This document shows, piece after piece, positions 1-7,109 of a stretch of 10,470 bases of DNA; position 1 is the first letter of the stretch, and every line of letters begins with the position of its first letter. The position numbers were made by a program, and so were the translations under genes. Below the pieces are notes generated by a model, which saw only the letters and a program-made list of their open reading frames with translations, was not told where the DNA came from and made no database searches. The stretch is taken from NCBI GenBank assembly GCA_030834765.1, contig JAUQXG010000401.1, positions 1 through 10,470 on the forward strand, read 5' to 3'. The stretch comes from Lutispora sp. Lineage in GTDB: Bacteria > Bacillota > Clostridia > Lutisporales > Lutisporaceae.

Positions 1-2909
1 AGAGAATTGGAGAATATGACTCCATTGGAGATAGAGAAGGACAAAGCAAGAATGAAAAAATCGATCAACCAGGACGAAGATATGTCCCTTTAGATGATGG
101 AGAAAGAGATCTAAATCATCAAGGACAGACTAAAATAGAAGAACAAAGCCAAGATTCAGAATTAACCTATGGCTATATTGATAAAGAAGCATTTATAGCC
201 TCTTTATATGAAGATAAAGAGACTATAAACAAAATCTTAAAAACACTTCCTAAATCGGAGGATAGCAAAAAAGAATTTCAGTTTAGCAAGTATGATGCAA
301 ATGTATTGTTTCAAGAGTTTAAGGATAATATTTTAAATGAAGAAGAATTGAGAAAAAACATATCAGAGCGATATGATGATGCTGCTGAAGCAGAGAAACA
401 GTTTAAAATCATGTCGAGCAGGCTCAATAAAAATGTACAGCATGGATATTTAGACTTTAATACAGATACAAAAACTGTTAGCATAAATGAAAAGGGACAA
501 GAGCAAGCGAAACTGGTAAACACAAAGTTTGTTTTTACAGATTATGATCTTAATGTTGTATTCGGATACATAAATAAAAGCCAAGGCGCTCTTTCTTTAG
601 AGAATCTAAAAAATCAGCTGGAGGCAGAATATAGAGATAAAAAGTATTCAGAAAGACAGCTTGAATACCTTACAAAAAGATTAGACAACAATGTAAATGA
701 AGGCTATCTTTATAAAGATGGTGAAGGTAGCTATTGCTTCAGTGAAAAAGGTCAGAAAATTCAGGATGAGAAGGAAGAAGCCTTAGATAAGTTCATTGAT
801 GACAAGATGGATTTTCTGATTAAGAATAACATGCTGGAAGAAAAAGACCATAAAATTTTCATAACTCATGCATTTACTAAAGTCGCTGATAAGAAGCTGA
901 TCTATGATGATATTGTATTATACAATGCTGTAAAAGATAAAAATCAATTCACTTTGGCAGATATAGAACAGGGAGCAGCTGGGCTATATAATTACATGTA
1001 TGGTAAAACAAAAACTGCGGAAGACAAATATAATGAGTTTATAGAATATGCAAAGGGTAGAACAAAAACCCTTGAAAATGCAGAGTTAATAATAAGAAAA
1101 GAAGATAATTCTTTTGAATTTAGCAGCACCTTTTATGCTAAAATTGAAGGCAAGAAACTAAGTCTAGACTTAAAAGTAAAACCTGAAGAGAACTTTGAAG
1201 TGAAGCGATTTCATTATGGAATACTAAAGGATGCAGAAAAAGACGGCATTATAATAGATAAGCTATTAGAAAGCTATAAAGCTGATGACAGAATAGAAGA
1301 TCCAGATAAAAAGTTAGAAATAGTCCAGAAAACCTGTGAAAAGTTAGCTGTTAATGGTTATCTAGAATACAGTGATGGTCAGTATCACATAACAGATAAA
1401 GCAGAAAAGCATCTAAAAGAAAATTACTTAAAGGTTGGCTGGGCTGATGTAAAGATATATAGAATGGTTGAGCAATCACAGGATAAGCTTACAATGGACA
1501 TTATAAAAGCTAAGATCTCAGATGAAAAAGAACAAGGAATGTTTATCGGAAGGCTAAGAAAATTGGAAGCAGAAGGCTATATAAAATATGACAATAAGAT
1601 CTACAGTAAAACAGCTCAGGGAGAAGAAAAAGTACAAGAGTTTATAAAGCTGAAGGATGAGGAGAAGAAACAAAAACAGCTCCAGAATGAAATAAATCAT
1701 ACAGATATCCAAAGTAGCAGTGTATTTGACTTTATTGAGGAACCATACACAGACAATATTGAATATGATATCCCAGAATACGATTATAACCAATTTGAAG
1801 GCTATACAAGGGAAGAAAACGATGTAGACATATATATTGACTATGCAAGGTTGTTTGATGAAGATATGGCCAATACAAGAGATAATGAAGTCGAAATTAA
1901 AAATCACAAACACAAAGATACAGAAAAATCCTTAGATGATAAAATATCTAAGGATTTTTCTATTGCAGAATGTATTAAGGAACAAAGCAAAGAAAGCAGC
2001 CTTGATAGTTTTAAACTGCAAAACTGGGATAAAAAGAATATTACAGATATATCAGAAAATAATATTTGGTCTGCTGAAATATTTCAGAAAAACACAAAAG
2101 AAACAGATCATGATCTGATTGAAAAAAGAATATTTTCAATACAAAAAAGGCTTTTTACATTAGAAGAAATGGGGTTGACGGAACACATCGGAGAAGGGAA
2201 ATTTCGTCTGAAAGACAGTCTTTATGAAAGAATTAGTTTGCTAAAAGAAAAAGGAGTAAACAAATTTTCTACTGAACAGAAAGAAACAATTAAAACATTG
2301 GGACAATTTTTAAACCTCACAGATAACCAAATAGATAGTTTTATTTACAAGGATAATAGCATCATATTTAAGTCTGATTTAAACTATTTGCTCAACAAAG
2401 GATATATTGAAGAATATAAAAGAGACTTAAATAATGATAGTAATTTTGAAAAAATATATTATCTTACTACAGATGGAAAGAAGGCTGCTTCTCATTTAAC
2501 TGGTGTAAAGGCTGATAAAATATTCAGCTCCAAAGTTAAAGGAAGACCAGTAGAGTTACATCATGATTTGCTTATCTATACTGCATATAAAGATATAGAA
2601 GAGAAGCTTGAAAAAGAAGGTTATAGGGTGTTAAGCACCATGACAGATAAGCAAATGAAGTCAAAAGATATGATTGAAAAGGGCAAGCAGAGAGTAGAAT
2701 ATCCAGACTTGCATGTAGAGCTTGAAGATATCAATACAGGTGAAAAAAGTCACATAAATATAGAAGTAGACTGTGGGTATAAACCCAAAACAATTGAGTC
2801 CAAAGCAGAAAATATAGATAACCTGGTTTGGTATACGGATTCAAGCAAACAGTATAAAACTATAACCAACACACTAAAAGATGCAAGTGTAGTACTTATA
2901 AGTCTATAG
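1..2909 (+). CDS. Large mobilisation protein, 3' part: probable MobL/MobP-type relaxase C-terminus with winged-helix repeats and Replic_Relax-like domain
   Basis: The frame (first full codon at base 3) is open from the window edge to TAG at 2907-2909. About 968 residues are visible and the N-terminus is missing; the TTG at 306 is only an internal codon. A pattern of helices, then 'GYL/GYI', then a beta-wing and a short helix recurs with its glycine at about 444, 702, 1356, 1575, 2172 and 2400, which is typical of tandem winged-helix domains. Bases about 1720-1900 encode an acidic, Tyr-rich, probably disordered linker. The last ~130 residues have LHHDLL (about 2553-2570), a PD at 2703-2708, IEVD near 2760-2771 and a Lys at 2802. 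This layout resembles the C-terminal domain of replication-relaxation proteins and the PD-(D/E)XK fold. Position beside a second such protein, a candidate oriT and a coupling ATPase suggests a large Firmicute relaxase whose catalytic domain lies upstream. That catalytic domain is not visible, so the relaxase name is inferred. Confidence 0.6.
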   Translation, partial: RIGEYDSIGDREGQSKNEKIDQPGRRYVPLDDGERDLNHQGQTKIEEQSQDSELTYGYIDKEAFIASLYEDKETINKILKTLPKSEDSKKEFQFSKYDANVLFQEFKDNILNEEELRKNISERYDDAAEAEKQFKIMSSRLNKNVQHGYLDFNTDTKTVSINEKGQEQAKLVNTKFVFTDYDLNVVFGYINKSQGALSLENLKNQLEAEYRDKKYSERQLEYLTKRLDNNVNEGYLYKDGEGSYCFSEKGQKIQDEKEEALDKFIDDKMDFLIKNNMLEEKDHKIFITHAFTKVADKKLIYDDIVLYNAVKDKNQFTLADIEQGAAGLYNYMYGKTKTAEDKYNEFIEYAKGRTKTLENAELIIRKEDNSFEFSSTFYAKIEGKKLSLDLKVKPEENFEVKRFHYGILKDAEKDGIIIDKLLESYKADDRIEDPDKKLEIVQKTCEKLAVNGYLEYSDGQYHITDKAEKHLKENYLKVGWADVKIYRMVEQSQDKLTMDIIKAKISDEKEQGMFIGRLRKLEAEGYIKYDNKIYSKTAQGEEKVQEFIKLKDEEKKQKQLQNEINHTDIQSSSVFDFIEEPYTDNIEYDIPEYDYNQFEGYTREENDVDIYIDYARLFDEDMANTRDNEVEIKNHKHKDTEKSLDDKISKDFSIAECIKEQSKESSLDSFKLQNWDKKNITDISENNIWSAEIFQKNTKETDHDLIEKRIFSIQKRLFTLEEMGLTEHIGEGKFRLKDSLYERISLLKEKGVNKFSTEQKETIKTLGQFLNLTDNQIDSFIYKDNSIIFKSDLNYLLNKGYIEEYKRDLNNDSNFEKIYYLTTDGKKAASHLTGVKADKIFSSKVKGRPVELHHDLLIYTAYKDIEEKLEKEGYRVLSTMTDKQMKSKDMIEKGKQRVEYPDLHVELEDINTGEKSHINIEVDCGYKPKTIESKAENIDNLVWYTDSSKQYKTITNTLKDASVVLISL
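1922..1961 (+). repeat. Terminator-like inverted repeat inside the relaxase coding region
   Basis: A 16-bp perfect inverted repeat (arms 1922-1937 and 1946-1961, 8-base loop) ends in a run of five T. The first arm is AGAAAAATCCTTAGAT. The stem plus T-run has the form of a bidirectional intrinsic terminator, but it lies in frame within the low-complexity linker of the large open frame. It may be chance in an AT-rich linker, a polarity element, or the relic of a junction between two formerly separate genes. Confidence 0.5.
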
Positions 2910-2916
2910 GTGGTGA
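2908..2916 (+). promoter_or_regulatory. Ribosome binding site that sets the start of the second gene
   Basis: AGGTGGTGA differs from the ideal AGGAGGTGA at one base and overlaps the stop codon of the upstream gene. It is followed by a 5-base spacer and TTG at 2922. The two GTG codons at 2910 and 2913 lie inside this site and so are poor start candidates. The arrangement implies translational coupling between the two genes. Confidence 0.65.
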
Positions 2917-2921
2917 TAGAA

Positions 2922-4091
2922 TTGGCAGGCAGAATATTAACTGAAGATAATAGAAATTTACTAAAAATTATATACAGCTATGGGGGGTATATGAGAGTAA
3001 AGCATCTTGATATACTCTTTCCTCTGATATCAAGTAGAAATAGAATTAAGAAACTGGATAAGCTTGTTGAAATGAATTATCTGACAAAAAGAAGACTAAA
3101 AACTGATTCTAAAATTGAGCCAGTAACATACCAAGTAACGCAAAAGACCTGCAAGCTTTTTAACAATCCAGATTCATACTTTAGAAAAAAGCATAATGAG
3201 GAGTATGCATATAGAGCACTCTTGAAAAGCTATTTCTGCTGTGAGATCTATAAAGATTTAGGTGATTATATTGTAGCAGCTCATGAGGATAGGATGGCAC
3301 TTTTTACAATGGGAAAGTTCAAAGAGGATACATTTCCCAGAAAATATAATAAGGATTCTTCCTTTATACACCTTGAAGAAATCACATTAGATTTTACGAA
3401 AAAATCTAATGCTGCACTAACAAAAGGCGAAATGATTTATGATGATGCAGAGCCAAAAATAGTGATCATTTATATAGATAAATACTATATCGCAATAAGA
3501 CATCAGCTAACTCAATTGGTAAATAAATATATCAATATGATCTTGTCAGGAGGTGTTTTTAGAGTCGATTTTTTAGTGGTAACAGATGATAAAGAAAGGG
3601 GAGAAATTTACAAAAAAGAGGCAGAGAAATTTACAAGAATGCATATCACCAAGACAAGCAATTACGATAATAGCAGCATTATAGACACAACATTGAAATA
3701 TTATAAAGACTTTTTATCAAACTATTATGAAAAAAAGGAAGATGAGATCAAAAGAAAAAGACTTGATGAATACTACAAATCTGGTGAATTTAAGAGAGAA
3801 ATGCTAGATAGATATAAAAAAAGTATAGATGAAAATCTAAACGAAAATGAAATAAAAAAGCTATCTGAAATAAAAGAAATGGGATCAAAATACATCGAAG
3901 AAGGAATGAAAACTGCATTTAAAAATGCTGGAGGATTTGCAAAACTCGATATTGTAAAAATAGAAATGGATAGATATTTTGCTGGGATTTTTAAAATAAT
4001 CTTCAGCAGTTTTGCTACAACAAAAAGTACAAATTCAACAAATAAATTTGATATAAAAGTATATCAAGTGGATGAAAAGATTTATATTTAA
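2922..4091 (+). CDS. Winged-helix replication-relaxation-like protein
   Basis: The protein is 389 residues from TTG 2922; the frame can be opened from GTG 2910, but the ribosome binding site favours the TTG. Residues about 5-80 are helix-rich and end in 'LVEMNYLTKRR', a winged-helix pattern like that of Replic_Relax family N-termini and like the repeats in the upstream protein. Residues about 175-225 alternate hydrophobic strands and helices (IVIIYIDKYY, then VDFLVVTDD), recalling the alpha/beta C-terminal domain of that family but without a clear PD or ExK motif, so it may be a degenerate nuclease fold. Residues about 260-335 are highly charged, helical and probably coiled coil. No signal peptide or membrane segment is seen. 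It follows the upstream gene after 12 bases and is likely co-translated. A DNA-binding role in the relaxosome or in plasmid replication control is inferred. Confidence 0.6.
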   Translation: MAGRILTEDNRNLLKIIYSYGGYMRVKHLDILFPLISSRNRIKKLDKLVEMNYLTKRRLKTDSKIEPVTYQVTQKTCKLFNNPDSYFRKKHNEEYAYRALLKSYFCCEIYKDLGDYIVAAHEDRMALFTMGKFKEDTFPRKYNKDSSFIHLEEITLDFTKKSNAALTKGEMIYDDAEPKIVIIYIDKYYIAIRHQLTQLVNKYINMILSGGVFRVDFLVVTDDKERGEIYKKEAEKFTRMHITKTSNYDNSSIIDTTLKYYKDFLSNYYEKKEDEIKRKRLDEYYKSGEFKREMLDRYKKSIDENLNENEIKKLSEIKEMGSKYIEEGMKTAFKNAGGFAKLDIVKIEMDRYFAGIFKIIFSSFATTKSTNSTNKFDIKVYQVDEKIYI

Positions 4092-4102
4092 TAAATCTTT
4101 TT
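4075..4102 (+). terminator. AT-rich intrinsic terminator overlapping the stop codon
   Basis: An 11-bp perfect stem (AAAAGATTTAT at 4075-4085 with ATAAATCTTTT at 4091-4101, loop ATTTA) spans the TAA and runs into five T (4098-4102). The stem has only two G-C pairs, so termination may be weak. The right arm can instead pair with AGATTTA at 4106-4112, giving two mutually exclusive hairpins. Confidence 0.45.
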
Positions 4103-4111
4103 ATTAGATTT

Positions 4112-4219
4112 ACACACCAAAAGGTGTGTGATACAGCATAGCTGTAAGGTAGCAAAAAGGGGACGCCCCTTTGAAGCCCCCATAGTTTACGGTGGGGAGC
4201 GAAAAAGGTGGGCGTCCCC
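4112..4219. other. Candidate oriT: cluster of nested inverted repeats
   Basis: Three inverted repeats lie in a row. The first is ACACACC/GGTGTGT with an AAAA loop (4112-4129). The second is TACAGC/GCTGTA with a 3-base loop (4132-4146). The third is a GC-rich structure with outer arms GGGGACGCCC (4159-4168) and GGGCGTCCCC (4210-4219). It encloses an inner stem of CCCCA (4178-4182) with TGGGG (4193-4197). The GC content contrasts strongly with the AT-rich flanks. The site lies between relaxosome-type genes and an RHH-like gene plus coupling ATPase, where MOBP-type elements often carry oriT. No nic site is recognised with certainty. A structured RNA or bidirectional terminator are alternatives. 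Between 4220 and about 4312 I see only AT-rich sequence with no gene or clear motif. Confidence 0.4.
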
Positions 4220-4312
4220 CTAAAAAACAAGCCGTAACAACTACTTAAAAAATAGGCAAACAAAGAATGCTCTATAAACCAAGAAATCAAAGAAAGATAG
4301 GGTATTTATAAA

Positions 4313-4384
4313 TGGGTCACTAACTAGAACAATAAGTGGGTCAATTATTAGGGCAATTAAAATTGAATAATTGACCCACTTATT
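4313..4384. promoter_or_regulatory. Operator-like region with three TGGGTCA boxes and a 19-bp inverted repeat
   Basis: TGGGTCA occurs at 4313-4319 and 4337-4343, and inverted (TGACCCA) at 4372-4378. The last two lie in a perfect 19-bp inverted repeat, arm AATAAGTGGGTCAATTATT (4331-4349) with its complement at 4366-4384. Between the arms is a smaller palindrome, CAATT-AA-AATTG (4354-4365). The first two boxes head a 24-base direct repeat with shared TGGGTCA, TAG and CAAT blocks. The right arm overlaps the promoter spacer of the next operon. Binding by the adjacent RHH-like protein, both to repress itself and to act as relaxosome accessory, is inferred. Confidence 0.55.
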
Positions 4385-4392
4385 ACTATAAA
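4363..4392 (+). promoter_or_regulatory. Probable promoter of the RHH-like / coupling protein operon
   Basis: A -35 box TTGAAT (4363-4368) and a -10 box TATAAA (4387-4392) are separated by 18 bases. Transcription would begin near 4399, leaving a short leader before the strong ribosome binding site AGGGGG (4404-4409). The TGACCCA box sits in the spacer, where a bound repressor would block RNA polymerase. Confidence 0.45.
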
Positions 4393-4416
4393 AAACACAA
4401 AAAAGGGGGTACAAAT

Positions 4417-4704
4417 ATGTCCGTTATAGAGAAAGCAAAACAAAGAAAAGCATTAGCAAAAATTACAGTACAGGAAGAAATATACGATGAGCTGGTGGAT
4501 TACCTTAAATATTTAGGCTATGACAAAAAAAGAGAGACGGAAGGCATAGGAAAAGTAATGGATGGAGCGCTCACACTTTTATTCAAAACAGAAAAAAGAA
4601 ATGAGGATTATAAAAGATTCAAGGAAGGAATGGAAACTAAAAATAATATTGTTTTACCCAAAAAGGCAATGAATACATCAGATGATGCTGTAGAGGGTGA
4701 TTAA
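4417..4704 (+). CDS. Small ribbon-helix-helix-like DNA-binding protein, putative relaxosome accessory factor
   Basis: A 95-residue protein starts at ATG 4417, seven bases after AGGGGG. Residues 12-18 (ALAKITV) can form the DNA-contacting beta-strand, 20-34 the first helix and 44-57 (IGKVMDGALTLLF) the second, which is the RHH order. A basic N-terminus (KAKQRKALAK) precedes the strand and the tail beyond residue 70 is polar and probably disordered. Its gene sits directly below the TGGGTCA boxes and four bases above the coupling protein gene. RHH proteins of conjugative systems (for example NikA, TraY and MbeC types) bind oriT and often repress their own promoters, so that role is inferred from fold and location. 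I recognise no specific named family; a CopG-like copy-number regulator is the main alternative. Confidence 0.6.
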   Translation: MSVIEKAKQRKALAKITVQEEIYDELVDYLKYLGYDKKRETEGIGKVMDGALTLLFKTEKRNEDYKRFKEGMETKNNIVLPKKAMNTSDDAVEGD

Positions 4705-4708
4705 ATAA

Positions 4709-6799
4709 ATGGAGAGCATTAACACGAACTACTATGCAAATAAAATTATAAAGTTTATTAAGCATCAGTATGTATTTATAACAATTATTACTATAATGCT
4801 TTATATCATACAGATGAAAATTTCAACTCCAATATTTGATATGGAATCAATAAATTATTCTTATGAAATATTGCCACAGAAAATATTCAAATTTAAACTA
4901 AATGAAGACCAGCTGGAAAGAATAAAACAATTTTATTTAGTTGTCTCATTTATTGGGATTGCTGTTGTATGTAACAATATATTTGAAAGATTTTTATCTA
5001 AACTTTTTAGCAAAGAGAGAACAATAAAATGGTATGATGTAAAAATTCCGAAGTATCCATATGATAAGGAAAAGTTTCAATACATAATTGGACTGGTACA
5101 CCAAGAGGAGAGTTTGGATCTAAAAGATAAACCTGAATATGAAGTGATAGAAGAAGATGGATTGTTTCAAAATATAATAAATATAGGAACCATTGGTCAG
5201 GGTAAAACCATATCCTTCTTAGTGCAATTTGCACTGCAAATGATTTATTACCAGCATGACAACCCAGAGAAAAAATGTGCAATGCTCTTCTTAGATGTGA
5301 AAGGAAACTTTTATAAATTTGTACATGCTTTTGCAATGGAATGTGGAAGATGGCAAGATATAATCACCTTAGAAATAGGTGGCAAGTGGAAATATAATCC
5401 CTTACACAAACCAAATCTTTCAGCTATGGAGCTAGCAAACAGGATGAGATATATAATGGAGCTTTTTACAGGTAGTGATTCAAACAACGCTTACTGGATA
5501 GGCATGGCTGAAAATACAATAACAGAATTAATAAAACTCATAAGAGTATACAATGATGGATACGTAAATTTTGAGGAGCTTCATAAGATGGGCACCAAGG
5601 AAGAATATAGAACGCAAAAGATGGATGAACTTCAAGAAAAATTTGATGAGAATAAGCTGGATGAAAAACAAAAATCAGATTTTGAATCAGCAAAAGATTT
5701 TTTCAATGATATGTATAATAAATTAAAGCAAGATGCTCAGGGCTTTATCGTATCAGAAATAACTTTAATGACACAACCTTTTATATCTACAAAAGAAGTA
5801 AAAGAGATCTTCTGCCCATCCAAAGAAGAAATAAGCTTCAGCGGTTTTGAAGATGTAATCAAAGAAGGAAAAATAGTTGTGTGGAAAATAAATGCCAACA
5901 AAGAGCCGAAGGTTGCAAAATTGATAGCAGCATATTTAAAGTTGGACAATCAAAAGGAAATAATGATTTCACTGGAGAAAGCAGATTCAGATCCTATATC
6001 AGCAAAAAGATATAAGGTAACCGCATGTGATGAATATCAAACCTATGTAACAAGAAACGATGCAGAGTTTTTATCCCAATCTCGTGAGCCTAGATCTGTG
6101 ACAGCAGTATGTACACAATCCTACAGCTCATTAAAAGAAGTGTTAAATAATAAAGAAACCACAAATATGCTTCTTCAGAGCTTTGTAAATAAAATATGGA
6201 TGAGATCGGACGATGAAGAAACAGTAAGGACCGTGATGAACCATATTGGCAAGGAAGATAAAGAAAGAGTCTCAACATCTATCTCAGAAAGCTCACAAAA
6301 ATCAAGAGTGAGCTTCTCCATAGGAAAAATACTAGACAAAGGAAAGAATCTTTCAACATCATCCAGTATTTCAGTCCAAAAAGATTTTAGGTTTGATGAG
6401 TATTTTCTAATGCAAGTTTTGGATGCTTATAAGGCAGTTTGCTTTATAAGCACAGGAAAGAAAATTAAGAAAACTAAAGTAGTTCATCTAAGCCCATTAT
6501 TTGAAGGTAGGATTATCAAAGATAAAAATAGCAAAAAAATAAAATTCATAACAACTGAAAAAGAAATATTTGAAAATATAGGAAAAGTAGACTTTGATAA
6601 AGTAGAAAATCAAACAGTAAATGACATATCCCAGAAAGATTTACTGGATATAAACTTGGCTATGGGTTTTGTAGAAGATGAAGCTAATCCTAAAAACAAA
6701 ATTAAATTTATACAAAATGAGGAGCAGAATCAAAGCAAAAAAGAAAAAAATAAAGAAATAGATGAAGAAGGAATAGATGAGTTCCTTTTTAGCAAGTAA
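4709..6799 (+). CDS. VirD4/TraG-type conjugative coupling ATPase (type IV coupling protein)
   Basis: The 696-residue protein starts at ATG 4709, preceded by AGAGGGTGA at 4692-4700. Two hydrophobic segments near the N-terminus (about residues 21-36 and 75-93) would anchor it in the membrane, with the rest in the cytoplasm. The Walker A motif is G160-T-I-G-Q-G-K-T167, and a likely Walker B is VTACDEYQ with D441 and E442. A following TQSYSSLKE motif matches the conserved 'Q-S' segment of VirD4/TraG ATPases. The last ~30 residues are charged (Lys/Glu) and probably disordered; such tails often contact substrate or relaxosome. The family couples the relaxase-DNA complex to the type IV secretion channel and powers transfer by ATP hydrolysis. 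It is cotranscribed with the RHH-like gene. No channel components lie in the window, so they should be beyond the right edge if the element is self-transmissible. Confidence 0.9.
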   Translation: MESINTNYYANKIIKFIKHQYVFITIITIMLYIIQMKISTPIFDMESINYSYEILPQKIFKFKLNEDQLERIKQFYLVVSFIGIAVVCNNIFERFLSKLFSKERTIKWYDVKIPKYPYDKEKFQYIIGLVHQEESLDLKDKPEYEVIEEDGLFQNIINIGTIGQGKTISFLVQFALQMIYYQHDNPEKKCAMLFLDVKGNFYKFVHAFAMECGRWQDIITLEIGGKWKYNPLHKPNLSAMELANRMRYIMELFTGSDSNNAYWIGMAENTITELIKLIRVYNDGYVNFEELHKMGTKEEYRTQKMDELQEKFDENKLDEKQKSDFESAKDFFNDMYNKLKQDAQGFIVSEITLMTQPFISTKEVKEIFCPSKEEISFSGFEDVIKEGKIVVWKINANKEPKVAKLIAAYLKLDNQKEIMISLEKADSDPISAKRYKVTACDEYQTYVTRNDAEFLSQSREPRSVTAVCTQSYSSLKEVLNNKETTNMLLQSFVNKIWMRSDDEETVRTVMNHIGKEDKERVSTSISESSQKSRVSFSIGKILDKGKNLSTSSSISVQKDFRFDEYFLMQVLDAYKAVCFISTGKKIKKTKVVHLSPLFEGRIIKDKNSKKIKFITTEKEIFENIGKVDFDKVENQTVNDISQKDLLDINLAMGFVEDEANPKNKIKFIQNEEQNQSKKEKNKEIDEEGIDEFLFSK

Positions 6800-6820
6800 G
6801 TGTTCTATTATAAGGGTTTG

Positions 6821-6829
6821 TGGTATAAT
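6821..6829 (+). promoter_or_regulatory. Extended -10 promoter of the Fic cassette
   Basis: TGGTATAAT is a perfect TATAAT (6824-6829) with the TG of an extended -10. No good -35 is present at 16-18 bases (TGTTCT at 6801-6806 is poor), which an extended -10 can compensate. Transcription would start near 6836, giving the cassette expression independent of the coupling protein operon. Confidence 0.6.
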
Positions 6830-6863
6830 ATAGGTAGAGATAAATAAAGGAGAAATGCAATAT

Positions 6864-7067
6864 ATGGCTAAAGAATATTCAATCAAAAATACTACAAAAG
6901 AAGAAAGACAAAAAATCGCAAATGAAGCTTTAGCAATGTCTACAATTGATGCACAAGAACCTTCATTAGAAACAAAAAAATTAATTGAAAAATATATAAA
7001 CGGTGAAATGGAAATTTCAGAGATTTTAGAAAAAACCATTGCAAGATATAAGGTTAGTGCTAATTAG
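6864..7067 (+). CDS. VbhA-like antitoxin of a Fic toxin module
   Basis: The 67-residue protein is helical and charged. ATG 6864 is chosen because AAGGAGA (6847-6853) would lie only 1-2 bases from the in-frame ATG at 6855. Residues about 20-65 align by eye with Bartonella VbhA as I remember it: ALA near the start of the inhibitory helix, EPS a few residues on, then a 'NGE-E-SE-hydrophobic' stretch. VbhA-type (class I) antitoxins insert a Glu from an (S/T)xxxE(G/N) motif into the Fic active site and displace the ATP gamma-phosphate. Here the aligned positions read M-x-x-x-D-A, so the usual Ser, Glu and Gly are not conserved. The gene precedes a Fic frame by 42 bases, the standard order of such modules. 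Its last codons form the left half of a perfect palindrome. Confidence 0.75.
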   Translation: MAKEYSIKNTTKEERQKIANEALAMSTIDAQEPSLETKKLIEKYINGEMEISEILEKTIARYKVSAN

Positions 7068-7083
7068 CACTAACCTTATATCT
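7044..7083. repeat. Perfect 40-bp palindrome over the antitoxin stop codon
   Basis: The left half AGATATAAGGTTAGTGCTAA (7044-7063) is followed directly by its exact reverse complement (7064-7083). The left half encodes the antitoxin's last codons and the TAG stop (7065-7067) is in the right half. In RNA it would form an ~18-bp stem with a 4-base loop. No T-run follows, so it is not a standard terminator. It may tune the antitoxin:toxin ratio by blocking ribosome passage or directing RNA cleavage, or it may be a protein-binding site. Confidence 0.9.
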
Positions 7084-7109
7084 ATGTTAAGTTAGGACGG
7101 TGATTCCAA

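Noticed and set aside
306..308. TTG 306 as the start of the first gene
   Set aside because: The frame is open for 101 further codons to the window edge with the same composition, and there is no ribosome binding site before 306.
1554..1913. Minus-strand membrane-like frame of 119 codons
   Set aside because: It is antisense to the well-supported large protein, and its hydrophobicity results from the Glu/Lys/Tyr/Asp-rich sense strand.
3385..3411. 11-bp inverted repeat (CATTAGATTTT with its complement, 5-base loop) inside the second gene
   Set aside because: No T-run follows, it is within well-formed coding sequence, and such a stem is not surprising in AT-rich DNA of this length.
4015..4290. 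Minus-strand frame of 91 codons across the 4092-4290 gap
   Set aside because: It runs through the nested inverted repeats and the end of the upstream gene, has no good ribosome binding site, and shows no recognisable domain. The structured DNA explains the region better.
6641..7039. Minus-strand hydrophobic frame of 132 codons
   Set aside because: It is the complement of the Lys/Glu-rich end of the coupling protein and the antitoxin gene; Phe/Ile-rich antisense of AAA/GAA-rich coding sequence is an expected artefact.
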